Shown one piece after another: positions 28,204 to 37,416 of a DNA stretch of 64,000 nt (its first letter is position 1; every line of letters begins with the position of its first letter). The notes below the pieces were generated by a model, which saw nothing but the letters and a program-made list of their open reading frames with translations, was not told the DNA's origin and made no database searches. The DNA lies in assembly GCF_017254865.1 (NCBI RefSeq), contig NZ_JAFKCV010000001.1:310001-374000 (forward strand), read 5' to 3'. Made by a program: the position numbers and the translations under genes. The DNA comes from Bowmanella dokdonensis (GTDB taxonomy: Bacteria > Pseudomonadota > Gammaproteobacteria > Enterobacterales > Alteromonadaceae).

Positions 28204-28271
28204 TGAAGTTAGACTTGTGATCTTTATAATGTCGCCTTGCTCAAACACACTAAACCATCAGAGAACACATT

Positions 28272-30404
28272 ATGACCAACAAGCCGCTCTTTGCGTTATC
28301 CCCTGTAATGTTGGCGTTTGCCGTTCATGCCCATGCACAACCAGCTAACAAAGCGGCGACCCAGGCGGACAACCAGGAAATGGAAGTCATCCGTATTGTC
28401 GAAAGCCGCACCCAGCGCTTCAGCTCAGGGGCGACGGGTCTGGGCCTTGATAGTTTCGACACCCCTCAATCCCTGTCGATTCTTGAACAGGAAACCATTT
28501 CCAACTACAACCTCAGTGACATCAACAGCCTGTTCAAACAGGTCACGGGTATCAATGTTGACCAAAGCGAAACCGATCGTACTTATTTCAATGCCCGGGG
28601 TTTTGACATTACGAGTATGCACATTGATGGTTCTGGCATACCTTTTGGTGACATTTTTGTGGGCGATCTGGATACCGCTATCTATGAAAAAGTCGAGTTC
28701 ATTCGTGGCTCCAACGGACTGATTACCGGGTTAGGAAACCCCTCAGGAACGGTCAACTACGTCAGAAAACGCCCGGGCAACGACACGCAGGCAAGTATCG
28801 CGTTAACCCTGGGGCGCTGGTCAAACGTGCGGGCGGTTGCCGATGTCTCAACCCCCTTAACCGAATCGGGCAGTTGGGCTGCACGGGCAGTGGTGGTTCA
28901 TCAGGACAAGGAAAGCTGGCTGAATCTTTACGAAAATAACAGAACCGTCCTCTACGGTGTAGTCGATGGGCAGGTGAGTGATTCGGTAACGCTGACCTTT
29001 GGCTATAGCCATCAGGACAACAACAGTGACGGGGTGACCTGGGGAGCGGTGCCGTTAATTTATTCTGACGGCAAGCAGCTGGATTTTTCTGTCTCCACCA
29101 CTACGGCGATGGACTGGACTTATTGGGATACTTTGAACCAGACGGCCTTCGCAGAGCTGAGCTGGTACATCAATGACAACCTCAATTTCACCAGTAAGCT
29201 GAACCATATCCGGTACGAAGATCAGTCTGAGTTATTTTATACCTACTCAAACACCGGCCTGGAGCGGCAAACCGGGCTGGGCATGCTTGGCTACCCGGGT
29301 AAGTTCTCGGCGGAGGACGAAACGCTAATCTGGGACAATACCCTTCAGGGCACCTTTGAGGGCTGGGGCAGGCTGCATACATTCAACCTCGGCATCAGCC
29401 TGGCAGATTCTAAAACCAGCGACCTAGATTCAGGTGCGTTAAGCGGTTTCGATGTCATGCCCCCTTTCCCCGGCTGGGTGGGTAATGAAGTGGCAAGGCC
29501 GGCCTGGGCCGAACCCTATGAAGCCGGCTTTACTGATATTTCCCTGAACCGTTTCTATGGTGCAGTGCAGTTGGCCGTGTCGGAAAATGTCGATCTGGTG
29601 CTGGGGGCAAGCTTCGTTGATTATGAAAACGAGGGGGAGGCCTGGGGAGCCTCTACGTCGACAACAGAAGACGGCAGCAGCCCTTATCTGGGCTTCACCT
29701 GGGAGGTCACGGAGGATGTTAATCTCTACGGCAGTTACAGCGACATTTACCAGCCTCAGTACTATCTGAACGAAGATCTTGAGCCTTTAGGGTCTGCGCA
29801 AGGAAGCAGCCTTGAGGTGGGCGTGAAGAAGCGTTTTGCCAACAATTTCCTGGTCAGCCTGGCCCTGTTCAGAACCGAACAGGAAAACCTGTATGAGTTT
29901 ATCGAATACGGTGACGGCGATGGTGTCGAGGACGATGACTATTCGGATGACTTCGATTACGCCCTTTACCAGGGGGTAACGGTGGATTCGAACGGCATCG
30001 AGCTTGAAGTGTCAGGGAAAATAACCTCCGAATGGTCGCTGCAGGGTGGTTTAACCCTGCTGACCATGGACGACAAAAACGGTGAGGACGCCCGGACCTT
30101 CATTCCACGCAGAACCTTCAAGCTGCTGGCGGACTATTCCCCTGACTGGCAAGAGAAACTGAACCTGGGTGTTTCGCTACGCTGGCAAAGTGAAATCTAT
30201 TTTGATTCCGCGTACGGACGCATCTCTCAGGGCAGCTACGGATTGCTCGGCGGCTATGTTCAGTATCGTTTCAATAAGCAGCTTTCCCTGAGTCTGAACC
30301 TGGATAATGTCACAGACGAAGAGTACCTCAGCTCGGTCAGAACCGAGCAGGCATTCTACGGTTCACCCACTAACTACAGCCTGACCCTGAACTGGGACTA
30401 TTAA
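28272..30404 (+). CDS. TonB-dependent siderophore-type receptor 2
   Basis: A 710-residue outer-membrane receptor, start MTNKPLFALSPVMLAFAVHAHAQ (signal peptide). The plug shows LDSFDTPQSLSILEQETI, FNARGFDITSMHIDGSGI, and EFIRGSNGLITGLGNPSGTVNYVRKRP; the barrel ends YSLTLNWDY. It belongs to the same siderophore receptor group as the divergent gene and is the same length, but the two are not close copies. The Fur box upstream implies iron control. No siderophore synthesis gene is in the window, so it may take foreign siderophores. Confidence 0.92.
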   Translation: MTNKPLFALSPVMLAFAVHAHAQPANKAATQADNQEMEVIRIVESRTQRFSSGATGLGLDSFDTPQSLSILEQETISNYNLSDINSLFKQVTGINVDQSETDRTYFNARGFDITSMHIDGSGIPFGDIFVGDLDTAIYEKVEFIRGSNGLITGLGNPSGTVNYVRKRPGNDTQASIALTLGRWSNVRAVADVSTPLTESGSWAARAVVVHQDKESWLNLYENNRTVLYGVVDGQVSDSVTLTFGYSHQDNNSDGVTWGAVPLIYSDGKQLDFSVSTTTAMDWTYWDTLNQTAFAELSWYINDNLNFTSKLNHIRYEDQSELFYTYSNTGLERQTGLGMLGYPGKFSAEDETLIWDNTLQGTFEGWGRLHTFNLGISLADSKTSDLDSGALSGFDVMPPFPGWVGNEVARPAWAEPYEAGFTDISLNRFYGAVQLAVSENVDLVLGASFVDYENEGEAWGASTSTTEDGSSPYLGFTWEVTEDVNLYGSYSDIYQPQYYLNEDLEPLGSAQGSSLEVGVKKRFANNFLVSLALFRTEQENLYEFIEYGDGDGVEDDDYSDDFDYALYQGVTVDSNGIELEVSGKITSEWSLQGGLTLLTMDDKNGEDARTFIPRRTFKLLADYSPDWQEKLNLGVSLRWQSEIYFDSAYGRISQGSYGLLGGYVQYRFNKQLSLSLNLDNVTDEEYLSSVRTEQAFYGSPTNYSLTLNWDY

Positions 30405-30462
30405 CCTCTGTCCTGCATCAGCGTTGCGCCCCCGCAGCGCTGAGCCGGCTGGCTTGGACTCA

Positions 30463-30503
30463 AAACGCCCGGTGTCTTAATCCGATTGGTATAACGGGCG
30501 TTT
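30463..30503 (+). terminator. Inverted repeat after receptor 2
   Basis: AAACGCCCG (30463-30471) pairs with CGGGCGTTT (30495-30503) across a 23-base loop, 59 bases past the stop. There is no long U-run, so termination is a guess. Confidence 0.35.
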
Positions 30504-30577
30504 ACCCTTCAGGAACTGGGAAGGTGTAAAGGGCTGTCCGCAAATGCGGATGCAACTGTGTTAAGGCTGTGCATGCT

Positions 30578-31084
30578 TCAGGACAACTGAATCTCATATC
30601 GCCATACCTCAAGGTGAAATATTCCCTCAGGCGTTTCCAGCTCACTGATCATGGTGCCGGTCCGATTCCAGCCCGACTTTTGGTAGAATCGTGCGGCCCG
30701 TGCATTACCAATGGCACAAGCAAGCCACGCGAGCTGAAAACCTTGCTCTTTTATCCGGCTCAGGGCGTCAGCATTCAGGCTTGCTGCTACCCCCGCACCG
30801 CGCCCCGGGGCTGCCACGTAGAGTTGATACAACTCGTCGTCTTTGACCATGCTAAAGCCTAACAAGCCATTTGCTGAGTCGGCAACACGCACGCTTTTCA
30901 GTGCGTGGACTAACCGTTCGGCAAAGGATTCAAGTGTTCTGTGGCGCGCCAACCCGGACGGTAATATTTCAGCATGGGCATCTTGCCATCCGTCAAACCA
31001 GATCTGGGCCAGGGTTGGGATGTCGGAATCCTTTGCGTCGCGAATCGTTATACGGCCTGAACCTTTGGTTTCCTCCCTAGTCAT
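30578..31084 (-). CDS. GNAT family N-acetyltransferase
   Basis: A 168-residue GNAT-fold protein. The acetyl-CoA binding signature (V)AAPGRGAGVAASL with the Q/RxxGxG/A turn is at about residues 91-103, followed by AWLACAIGNARAARFYQKSGW, the usual helix and beta-bulge. GAGGTG precedes the ATG by six bases. It starts four bases after the stop of the VOC gene, so the two form an operon. Substrate unknown. Confidence 0.85.
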   Translation of the reverse strand: MTREETKGSGRITIRDAKDSDIPTLAQIWFDGWQDAHAEILPSGLARHRTLESFAERLVHALKSVRVADSANGLLGFSMVKDDELYQLYVAAPGRGAGVAASLNADALSRIKEQGFQLAWLACAIGNARAARFYQKSGWNRTGTMISELETPEGIFHLEVWRYEIQLS

Positions 31085-31088
31085 TGCT

Positions 31089-31505
31089 TCACCTCGTCAG
31101 CAGCGGATTGGGATGCTCTGCATCGAGGCCGCCTGCCCCATATGGGCGGGTAATGATCTCAAGCAGATGACCGTTGGGATCGTCGAAATAGACACCCCGT
31201 CCGTCATCCCAATGATTGATTATGTTAGGTTGTTTGCGAAACGGATCGGCCCAGTAGGTCAAGCCTCTTTGTTTGATGCGTCGGAAAATCTCATCGAATT
31301 CCGCCTCGCTCACAAGAAAAGCGAAATGGCGTTGGTCAATCTCGTCATCCGTCTCGACCAGATCCAGTGAGGTGTCATCGACCTGCACCACGGCGAAATG
31401 CCCCAGCATCTTATGTGGTGCTAAATCAAAAATCTCAGTGTAAAACTTCGCCGTTGCCTGCTTGTCCCGGGTGACGACGATAGTGTGATTTAGGGTAACG
31501 GTCAT
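31089..31505 (-). CDS. VOC family (glyoxalase/bleomycin-resistance fold) protein
   Basis: A 138-residue protein from ATG 31505 (MTVTLNHTIVVTRDKQATAKFY), the usual opening of this fold; an upstream frame to 31592 adds a low-quality segment. Two beta-alpha-beta-beta-beta modules are visible, with candidate metal ligands His7, the Glu-rich DEIDQRHFAFLV strand and DPNGHLLEIITRPYG (Glu near the end). Members include dioxygenases, lyases and antibiotic-binding proteins; the substrate here cannot be told. Upstream of and coupled with the GNAT gene. Confidence 0.82.
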   Translation of the reverse strand: MTVTLNHTIVVTRDKQATAKFYTEIFDLAPHKMLGHFAVVQVDDTSLDLVETDDEIDQRHFAFLVSEAEFDEIFRRIKQRGLTYWADPFRKQPNIINHWDDGRGVYFDDPNGHLLEIITRPYGAGGLDAEHPNPLLTR

Positions 31506-31618
31506 ATTGATATACTTTACATATTGCTGATTAACATGTTCTGACGAAGATAATGAAGCCATCAACTTGCTGCCACAACCAAAATCCGCCACTCCCGGTG
31601 ACTCTTTTTGCCAGTCTG

Positions 31619-33406
31619 TCAGGTATTTTTCCCCAGCCAGTTTCCCGAAGCCTGTTTGATCGAGGAGGCGATGACCCCAGCCGCATCAGGGTCGCCTTTG
31701 AGTAAAGCCGACAGGTAGGCCTTTACCTGCTCCAGCGTCAGGTGCGGAGGAAGAGGGGGTACATCGGCGTCGGTGCGGGCTTCAATAAGGACGGGCCGCC
31801 GTGCATTCAGGGCCTGGTCCCAGGCGGAGCCTAACTTTTCCGGATCGTCCACAAGGATACCCTCAAAACCCAGCAGCTTCGCGTAGTCCGCATAAGGAAA
31901 ATCCGGCAACGCCTGGGAATCCTTGAACCTTGGGTCTCCGGCCAGCACTCTTTGCTCCCATGTCACCTGGTTAAGGTCGCGATTGTTGAGGACCAGCACC
32001 ACGAAATGAGGATCCTGCCAGCTCTGCCAGTATTTCTGTACGGTGACCAGCTCAGCATTACCGTTCATCTGCATGGCACCGTCTCCCACCAGGGCGATAA
32101 CGGGACGCTCCGGATGAGCGAATTTGGCTGCAATGGCATAGGGTACGCCAGATCCCATACTCGCCAGTCCTCCTGACAGGGAAGCCATCATAGTGGGCCG
32201 GACCTTCAGGTCCCGGGCGTACCAGTTGGCCGCTGAACCGGCATCTGTGGTGATGATGCAGTTGTCCGGCAGACGGGAAGACAGCTCCCAGAACACCCGT
32301 TGGGGATTGATGGGATTGGCGGATTTCATCGCCCTGGCCTTGAGTATTTTCCACCAGTCTCTGACATTCTCTTTGATTTGCTCCTGCCAGGCGCGCTCCT
32401 CCTTGTGTTCCAGCAAAGGGATAAGTTCCCTGAGGGTGGCCTTGCTGTCCCCCACCAGGCTCGCCTCCATGGGATAGCGCAGGTTAAGCATGCGGGGCTC
32501 GATATCAATCTGTACGCCCCTGGCCTGGCCCTCTTCCGGCAGAAATTCCGAGTAAGGAAAGCCTGAGCCAACCATCAACAGGGTGTCGCATTCCTTCATC
32601 AATTGCCAACTGGGCTTGGTGCCCAGCAATCCGATGGCGCCGGTAACATTGGGTTCATCATCCGCAACGACCGTTTTACCCAACAACGCTTTTGCAATCC
32701 CTGCCCCGAGCAGGTTTGCGGTCTGCAGCACTTCGTCCCCAGCTCCCAGGGCGCCGGCGCCTACCAGCATAGCGACTCTCTCACCCTGGTTGAGGATATC
32801 GGCCGCCCGTTGCAGGTCCGCAGCGGCGGGCACAGTCCTGGGCGGCTGGTAGCCTGCTCCCGAATGTACCGTGCCGTGCTCTCTGGGCGGGGTTTCCACC
32901 GCCTCCATGCTTTGCACATCAAGGGGGATAACGACGCAGGTGACCGTCCGTTCCGCCTGGGCAATACGCATGGCCCGATCGATGACATGGCGCATCTGGG
33001 CAGGGGCCACCACCATCTGCACGTAGGCGGCCACGTCCTTAAACAGGGCAGGCAGATCGATTTCCTGCTGGTATGTGCCACCCAGCGCATTGCGGCTTTG
33101 CTGACCGACTATGGCCACCACGGGCTGATGATCCTTGGCGGCATCATACAGACCGTTGAGTAAATGCACCGCACCCCCTCCCGAAGTGGCCACACAGACA
33201 GAGGCCTGGCTGGTGAACTTGGCGTGGGCACAGGCCATAAAGGCAGCCATTTCCTCATGTCTGGCCTGAATAAACCGGATGCTGTCCTGGTGTTTATCAA
33301 GTGCACCAAGAATGCCGTTTATGCCCTCGCCCGGATAGCCGAAAACGCGGTTAACGCCCCATTTGGTCAGGCGTTCCACGAGAAAGTCTGCCACTGATTT
33401 GCTCAT
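31619..33406 (-). CDS. Thiamine-pyrophosphate-dependent enzyme (pyruvate oxidase/acetolactate synthase-like)
   Basis: A 595-residue ThDP enzyme from the second of two adjacent ATGs (33406, MSKSVADFLVERL), which lies five bases after GGAGG. The N-terminal domain opens VNRVFGYPGEGINGILGAL with the activating Glu in RHEEMAAFMACAHA; the C-terminal domain has the ThDP/Mg motif GDGAMQMNGNAELVT ending in LNNRDLN. The middle FAD/nucleotide-binding domain is present (VGAGALGAG, VGSGFPYSEFLP). It resembles PoxB-type pyruvate oxidases and 'thiamine pyrophosphate-requiring proteins'; which reaction it runs is uncertain. A stable hairpin sits in its 5' leader. Confidence 0.85.
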   Translation of the reverse strand: MSKSVADFLVERLTKWGVNRVFGYPGEGINGILGALDKHQDSIRFIQARHEEMAAFMACAHAKFTSQASVCVATSGGGAVHLLNGLYDAAKDHQPVVAIVGQQSRNALGGTYQQEIDLPALFKDVAAYVQMVVAPAQMRHVIDRAMRIAQAERTVTCVVIPLDVQSMEAVETPPREHGTVHSGAGYQPPRTVPAAADLQRAADILNQGERVAMLVGAGALGAGDEVLQTANLLGAGIAKALLGKTVVADDEPNVTGAIGLLGTKPSWQLMKECDTLLMVGSGFPYSEFLPEEGQARGVQIDIEPRMLNLRYPMEASLVGDSKATLRELIPLLEHKEERAWQEQIKENVRDWWKILKARAMKSANPINPQRVFWELSSRLPDNCIITTDAGSAANWYARDLKVRPTMMASLSGGLASMGSGVPYAIAAKFAHPERPVIALVGDGAMQMNGNAELVTVQKYWQSWQDPHFVVLVLNNRDLNQVTWEQRVLAGDPRFKDSQALPDFPYADYAKLLGFEGILVDDPEKLGSAWDQALNARRPVLIEARTDADVPPLPPHLTLEQVKAYLSALLKGDPDAAGVIASSIKQASGNWLGKNT

Positions 33407-33421
33407 CATTGCCTCCATGTA

Positions 33422-33460
33422 CTGGTGTGGATGCCGGTTACAAAGCAGCATCCATACCAG
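33422..33460 (-). promoter_or_regulatory. 5' leader hairpin ahead of the ThDP enzyme
   Basis: CTGGTGTGGATGC (33422-33434) pairs with GCATCCATACCAG (33448-33460) at 12 of 13 positions around a 13-base loop. On the minus strand it ends just before the GGAGG ribosome site, so it could modulate translation or mark an operator. Confidence 0.45.
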
Positions 33461-34052
33461 CGAGTTAGCGGGGGGTAGCAGCCAGCCCTCAGGTGTGATC
33501 AGCGCCGGGCTTCGGCTCAGTTTCTGTCAGTAACACTGACCTGTTGGGTAGCGCAAAAAGGGAGACAAATATTCTTGCCGGCGGGCAAAAATTACCTGTC
33601 TGCGCCTGACGGCAGTCGGGCGGTGTCAGTCAGCTTGAAAACAGCTAAATAAGGTGCGCCTGGATCCCGCCCGGCATGGCAGCCTATTGCGGTAAAGGTC
33701 GTATCAGCCGGCCAGTGGGTTTTGTCTGGCCTGGCAATCAGAGAGTCTTCCCGGCGTAATGGCTGAGTGTTCGGCGGTCTGGCTCCGTGGAAGCCAACGG
33801 CAGGGGCTTTTTCCCCTTTGGTCTGCCGTGGCGCGCCCTTTTGTTAATCAGTCAATTACGACAAGACCGATAGACATATAACTAAAAACTGGTTACTGAT
33901 GGCTGAATGACAGCAGGGAAACTACTGGTCGAATGCAACCCGCGGGAAGAAAATGCCAGGTTGAAAAAGAGTTACATCTGTTAACGAGCAAAACATTCCC
34001 GAATCATATTAGAATCATTGTGTGATCAGCGTCTTGCCAGGGAGAGGTTCTC
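33461..34052. other. 592-bp gene-free spacer
   Basis: No coding frame or RNA gene that I can support. ACGGCAG (33797-33803) and CTGCCGT (33823-33829) form an outer stem with GGGG/CCCC inside, a possible RNA hairpin. The rest looks like ordinary divergent promoter DNA. Confidence 0.4.
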
Positions 34053-34418
34053 TTGTACTACATTGCAGCCATATTGTTAGTCGTCGTGGGGGTGGCCCAT
34101 TCCTATCTTGGGGAACGTTACATTCTTATTCGTCTGTTTCGCCGGGATAACCTGCCCAAACTATTCGGCGGCACAGAATTTACCCGCAATACCCTGCGTT
34201 TTGCCTGGCACCTCACAACGCTGGCGTGGTTTGGGTTTGCCTCTATTCTGCTCTGTCTGGCCACAGATACCAGCAACGCAAGCGCCATCGCTACCATAGT
34301 GGGCATTACCTTTTGCTTGCACGGGCTGGTGGCGCTGCTCGGCTCCAAAGGCCGGCATCTGGCCTGGCCGGTGTTTATTGCCATTGGGCTGGCGACGTTC
34401 TACGGTGCCTACGCCTGA
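34053..34418 (+). CDS. Small four-helix membrane protein, unknown function
   Basis: A 121-residue protein starting at TTG 34053 with GGAGAGG about six bases before it. Four hydrophobic segments are seen: YIAAILLVVVGVAHSYLG, LAWHLTTLAWFGFASILLCL, AIATIVGITFCLHGLVALLG and LAWPVFIAIGLATFYGAYA. The second half of the first helix is followed by an Arg-rich loop (RYILIRLFRRDNLPKLFGG). I do not recognise a characterised family. No neighbour on the same strand is close enough to suggest an operon. Confidence 0.65.
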   Translation: MYYIAAILLVVVGVAHSYLGERYILIRLFRRDNLPKLFGGTEFTRNTLRFAWHLTTLAWFGFASILLCLATDTSNASAIATIVGITFCLHGLVALLGSKGRHLAWPVFIAIGLATFYGAYA

Positions 34419-34550
34419 GCGCGGGACGCCAATAACCATGGGCTAATGGCCGTTGTCAGTTATTCGCTTATGGATCTGAGTTTGCAGCGCACAAAGGTGC
34501 AGACCATCCCAGCCTGTGATACCCGTCCCAAACAGACTGTTGACCAATTC

Positions 34551-34592
34551 ATAACTATTGGGTTATAAATAAATCAATAACCAACGAGTTAT
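34551..34592. promoter_or_regulatory. Paired ATAAC-N6-GTTAT operators of the ArsR gene
   Basis: Two 16-bp sites of the same form, ATAACTATTGGGTTAT (34551-34566) and ATAACCAACGAGTTAT (34577-34592), lie 26 bp apart, the second ending five bases before the ArsR ATG. Spacing of about 2.5 helix turns and the position over the start suggest autorepression. Confidence 0.6.
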
Positions 34593-34597
34593 GGATT

Positions 34598-34924
34598 ATG
34601 ATAACCCAAACCCAAGATATCTTGTTTAAAACCCTGGCCGATCCCACCCGGCGGGCCCTCTTCGAACGGCTTTGTCGTGACGGGGAACTGACCGTGGGCG
34701 CGCTGACCGCCGACGCGGGCGTATCACAACCTGCCGTCTCCAAGCATTTGGGCATTCTCAAACAGGCGGGCCTGGTACGCGATCATCACCAGGGCCGCCA
34801 GACCCACTACCGAGCCCAGCCAGATGCCCTGGAGCCATTGCTTGACTGGACCACCCAAATGGCCGGGTTCTGGCATCGCCGCTTTAATGAACTCGAAGAT
34901 TTGTTGAAAAGGATGGACCAATGA
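34598..34924 (+). CDS. ArsR family winged-helix repressor
   Basis: A 108-residue regulator beginning MITQTQDILFKTLADPTRRALFERL, with the recognition helix AGVSQPAVSKHLGILKQAGLV and wing RDHHQGRQTHYRAQ. There is no Cys pair typical of metal sensors, and the C-terminus WTTQMAGFWHRRFNELEDLL is that of the ArsR members paired with SRPBCC proteins. Its stop overlaps the next gene's start by four bases. It probably represses its own operon through the two palindromes upstream. Confidence 0.9.
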   Translation: MITQTQDILFKTLADPTRRALFERLCRDGELTVGALTADAGVSQPAVSKHLGILKQAGLVRDHHQGRQTHYRAQPDALEPLLDWTTQMAGFWHRRFNELEDLLKRMDQ

Positions 34925-35331
34925 CCAACCCCTCTGCCGATAGTCGCTCCGTGGTGGTCGAACGTGAGCTTTCCCATCCGCCGGAAAAAGTCTGGCGGGC
35001 GCTGACCGAACCCATGCTGATTGAGGAATGGCTGATGAAGAACGACTTCATGGCCGTGGTCGATCATCATTTCGACCTTAAGTTTGAGTGGGGCGCCGTA
35101 AGTTGCCGGGTGCTGGAGGTGCATCCCCCTGAAAAGCTGGTTTACACCTGGAATGCTGGTGAACTCAGGACAACAGTGACCTGGACGCTGACCCCCACAA
35201 ACAGCGGAACCCGCCTGCATATGCAGCAGGAAGGCTTTAAAGACGAACAACCCCGTTACTACTCTGGCGCCAGGGCCGGCTGGCCAAGGTTCCTGGAGGC
35301 ACTGGAACGGGTTTTGACACAACTTGATTGA
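34921..35331 (+). CDS. SRPBCC (AHSA1-like) domain protein
   Basis: A 136-residue START-like fold protein: VVVERELSHPPEKVWRALTEPMLIEEWLMKNDF at the start, HPPEKLVYTWNAG in the middle, WPRFLEALERVL at the C-terminal helix. Such proteins bind hydrophobic ligands or act as stress co-factors. It is translationally coupled with the ArsR gene, a frequent arrangement in which the ligand-binding protein is controlled by its neighbour. Confidence 0.88.
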   Translation: MTNPSADSRSVVVERELSHPPEKVWRALTEPMLIEEWLMKNDFMAVVDHHFDLKFEWGAVSCRVLEVHPPEKLVYTWNAGELRTTVTWTLTPTNSGTRLHMQQEGFKDEQPRYYSGARAGWPRFLEALERVLTQLD

Positions 35332-35342
35332 GGAACAAAACG

Positions 35343-35729
35343 ATGAACATCCTGTTATGGACATTACAGATATTGATTGCCCTGCATACAGCGGTGGGCG
35401 CAATCTGGAAGTTCTCCAATTCCAGTGAGCAGACCATGCCCTCTTTTGCGGTGATCCCACAAGGGGTCTGGCTGGCAATGAGTGTGGTTGAGCTGCTTTG
35501 CGCACTGGCGTTGGTATTGCCGTTGCTGAATAAGTCCCTGGCGTTTCTGGTGCCGGTTGCTGCAGGTTTGTTGGTGGCCGAGATGTTGCTGTTCTGCGGA
35601 TTGCAGCTGTATTTTGCTGAGGGTCAGTATTCTCCGCTGGTGTACTGGCTTATTGTGGCGGCCCTGTGCAGTTTTGTTGCTTACGGGAGGATGGTGCTGG
35701 AGCCATTGAGCCAAACGGCAGCAGCCTAA
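35343..35729 (+). CDS. DoxX-like four-helix membrane protein
   Basis: A 128-residue membrane protein from ATG 35343, preceded by AGGA eight bases upstream; a TTG five codons earlier overlaps the previous stop but is less likely. Helices: LLWTLQILIALHTAVGAIWKF, GVWLAMSVVELLCALALVLPLL, LAFLVPVAAGLLVAEMLLFCGL and VYWLIVAALCSFVAYGRMV. Third gene of the ArsR-SRPBCC operon. The DoxX-like group has no fixed function. Confidence 0.78.
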   Translation: MNILLWTLQILIALHTAVGAIWKFSNSSEQTMPSFAVIPQGVWLAMSVVELLCALALVLPLLNKSLAFLVPVAAGLLVAEMLLFCGLQLYFAEGQYSPLVYWLIVAALCSFVAYGRMVLEPLSQTAAA

Positions 35730-35879
35730 GCGCTTGCGTCGTATTGGTAGAGGCTTCACACGGTCAGGCAACTGGCGTCCTGAATCAGGCAGTTGGTCCG
35801 TTATCTGTTGGGTGCCAGGTTATCTTGCATTACCCTTCCGGTGGTCAGGCAATTCTCGGTTTGTGTAAGGACGATACAA

Positions 35880-36443
35880 ATGAGTGAAAAACAGAAAATG
35901 CTGGCCGGAGATATGTATCAACCTGCCGATCCCGAGTTGATGAGGCTCAGGCAACACTGCCGCCTTACACTGGAAACATTCAACCGGACCAGCCACGCGG
36001 AGCCGGATAAACGTGCAGATATTCTAAGGTCACTGTTCGGCACCACAGGAAACCATCTTTACGTTGAGTCTGTGTTTAGCTGTGACTACGGCGAAAACAT
36101 TCATGTGGGCGAAAATTTCTATGCCAACTTCGGTTGCGTGATTTTGGATGTGGCTGAAGTCAGGGTTGGCGATAACTGTATGCTGGCACCGCAAGTGGGC
36201 ATTTACACGGCTTCCCACCCCCTGGACCCTGTTGCACGTAACAGTGGTCGGGAGTTTGCCAAACCCATCCGATTTGGTGACAACTGCTGGATAGGCGGCA
36301 TGGCCGTGATCAATCCGGGCGTGACGCTAGGCAAGAATGTGGTGGTGGCTTCAGGCTCGGTGGTGACAAAAAGTTTTGGCGACAATCTGGTGCTCGCCGG
36401 AAATCCGGCAAGAGTGATTAAGCGAATTGAGTCTCGGCCATAA
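35880..36443 (+). CDS. Maltose/galactoside O-acetyltransferase-like enzyme
   Basis: A 187-residue hexapeptide-repeat acetyltransferase from ATG 35880 (TAAGGA ahead). It opens MSEKQKMLAGDMYQPADPEL, the Maa/LacA N-terminal block, then carries the left-handed beta-helix: FSCDYGENIHVGENFYANFGCVILD, VRVGDNCMLAP, IRFGDNCWIGGMAVINPGVTLGKNVVV and LAGNPARVIKRI. The active-site His is in YTASHPLDP. It should acetylate sugars or related hydroxyls with acetyl-CoA. Single gene; 15 bases to the next one. Confidence 0.9.
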   Translation: MSEKQKMLAGDMYQPADPELMRLRQHCRLTLETFNRTSHAEPDKRADILRSLFGTTGNHLYVESVFSCDYGENIHVGENFYANFGCVILDVAEVRVGDNCMLAPQVGIYTASHPLDPVARNSGREFAKPIRFGDNCWIGGMAVINPGVTLGKNVVVASGSVVTKSFGDNLVLAGNPARVIKRIESRP

Positions 36444-36458
36444 GTAGAGACAAGCTCA

Positions 36459-37385
36459 GTGAATTCCACCTCATTTACGGCTTTAATGCTGATATTGTTT
36501 TCAGCCTTGGCGGTGTCGTCGGGGGCGTTGGCAAAGGTAACTATTGTCACCCAAGATGTTGATCTCTTTTATCGTATCTATGATCAGGCAGGCGGTCAGC
36601 CCACTGCCGAGCAGTTACAACTGGAGTATCTTGATCAAGGTTCAGAGGGGCTGAAGCGGTTTGCCGTATTACGAAGAGTGACGGGGGAACGCATCGCCGC
36701 TGCCTTAACCAAGAAACCCCAGCTCTATATCGATGCAAAACGTTGCCTGGCTGCGCTTTCGCCGGCCAGACAACGTTTGGCAACCGCACTGAATACGCTG
36801 GGCGAGCTTTATCCCCAGGCCCGTCTTCTGCCTGTTACCATCGCTATTGGACGCGGCTCGCCGATGGCCATCGGTGCGCCTGACTCCGGCATCCAGGTAG
36901 GGCTTGAGGCACTCTGTGCCATCGACTGGTTTAGTCCCGATGTTGAAGACCGAATCGTCTATGTGCTGGCGCACGAGTACGTCCATGTGCAACAGGTGGC
37001 GGGACGGGCATTGAGCGAAAAAGCCAAGCCCACGGTGCTGGAGATTTCTTTGCTTGAAGGGATCGCCGAGTTTGTCGGCGAGCTGATTGCCGGACAGGTG
37101 GCCTATTCCCACCATGCGGTTGCCACTAAAGGACGAGAGCTGGAGATAGAAACCCGTTTTGCCCACGAGATGCATGAAACGGATCTGACCGCCTGGGTTT
37201 ATAATGCCACCCTTGAGACGCCGGGAGATCTGGGTTACTGGGTGGGTTACAGGATTGCCAAGGCCTATTACCTGAATGCGGCGGACAAGCGCCAGGCTCT
37301 GTCTGAAATCCTGGAGATGGCCGACGCGGAGGATTTCCTGGCCAGAAGTGGATGGTATCCCGGGATTAACTTGCTTCAGGAGTAG
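36459..37385 (+). CDS. Secreted zinc metalloprotease-like protein (DUF2268-like)
   Basis: A 308-residue protein starting at GTG 36459 with a signal peptide ending SGALA (about 25). It has HEYVH at 172-176 and, some 35 residues later, LLEGIAEFVGELIAG, the HExxH...E pattern of gluzincin-like metalloproteases with Glu as third zinc ligand. The fold resembles the DUF2268 predicted Zn-protease group. Probably periplasmic. It may be co-transcribed with the acetyltransferase 15 bases upstream, although no functional link is evident. Confidence 0.7.
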   Translation: MNSTSFTALMLILFSALAVSSGALAKVTIVTQDVDLFYRIYDQAGGQPTAEQLQLEYLDQGSEGLKRFAVLRRVTGERIAAALTKKPQLYIDAKRCLAALSPARQRLATALNTLGELYPQARLLPVTIAIGRGSPMAIGAPDSGIQVGLEALCAIDWFSPDVEDRIVYVLAHEYVHVQQVAGRALSEKAKPTVLEISLLEGIAEFVGELIAGQVAYSHHAVATKGRELEIETRFAHEMHETDLTAWVYNATLETPGDLGYWVGYRIAKAYYLNAADKRQALSEILEMADAEDFLARSGWYPGINLLQE

Positions 37386-37416
37386 CCCCCGCCAGCATTA
37401 AACGGGGGCGGATTGC

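Noticed and set aside
31694-32566. Several long frames opposite the ThDP enzyme
   Set aside because: No family pattern, all contained within the well-supported minus-strand gene.
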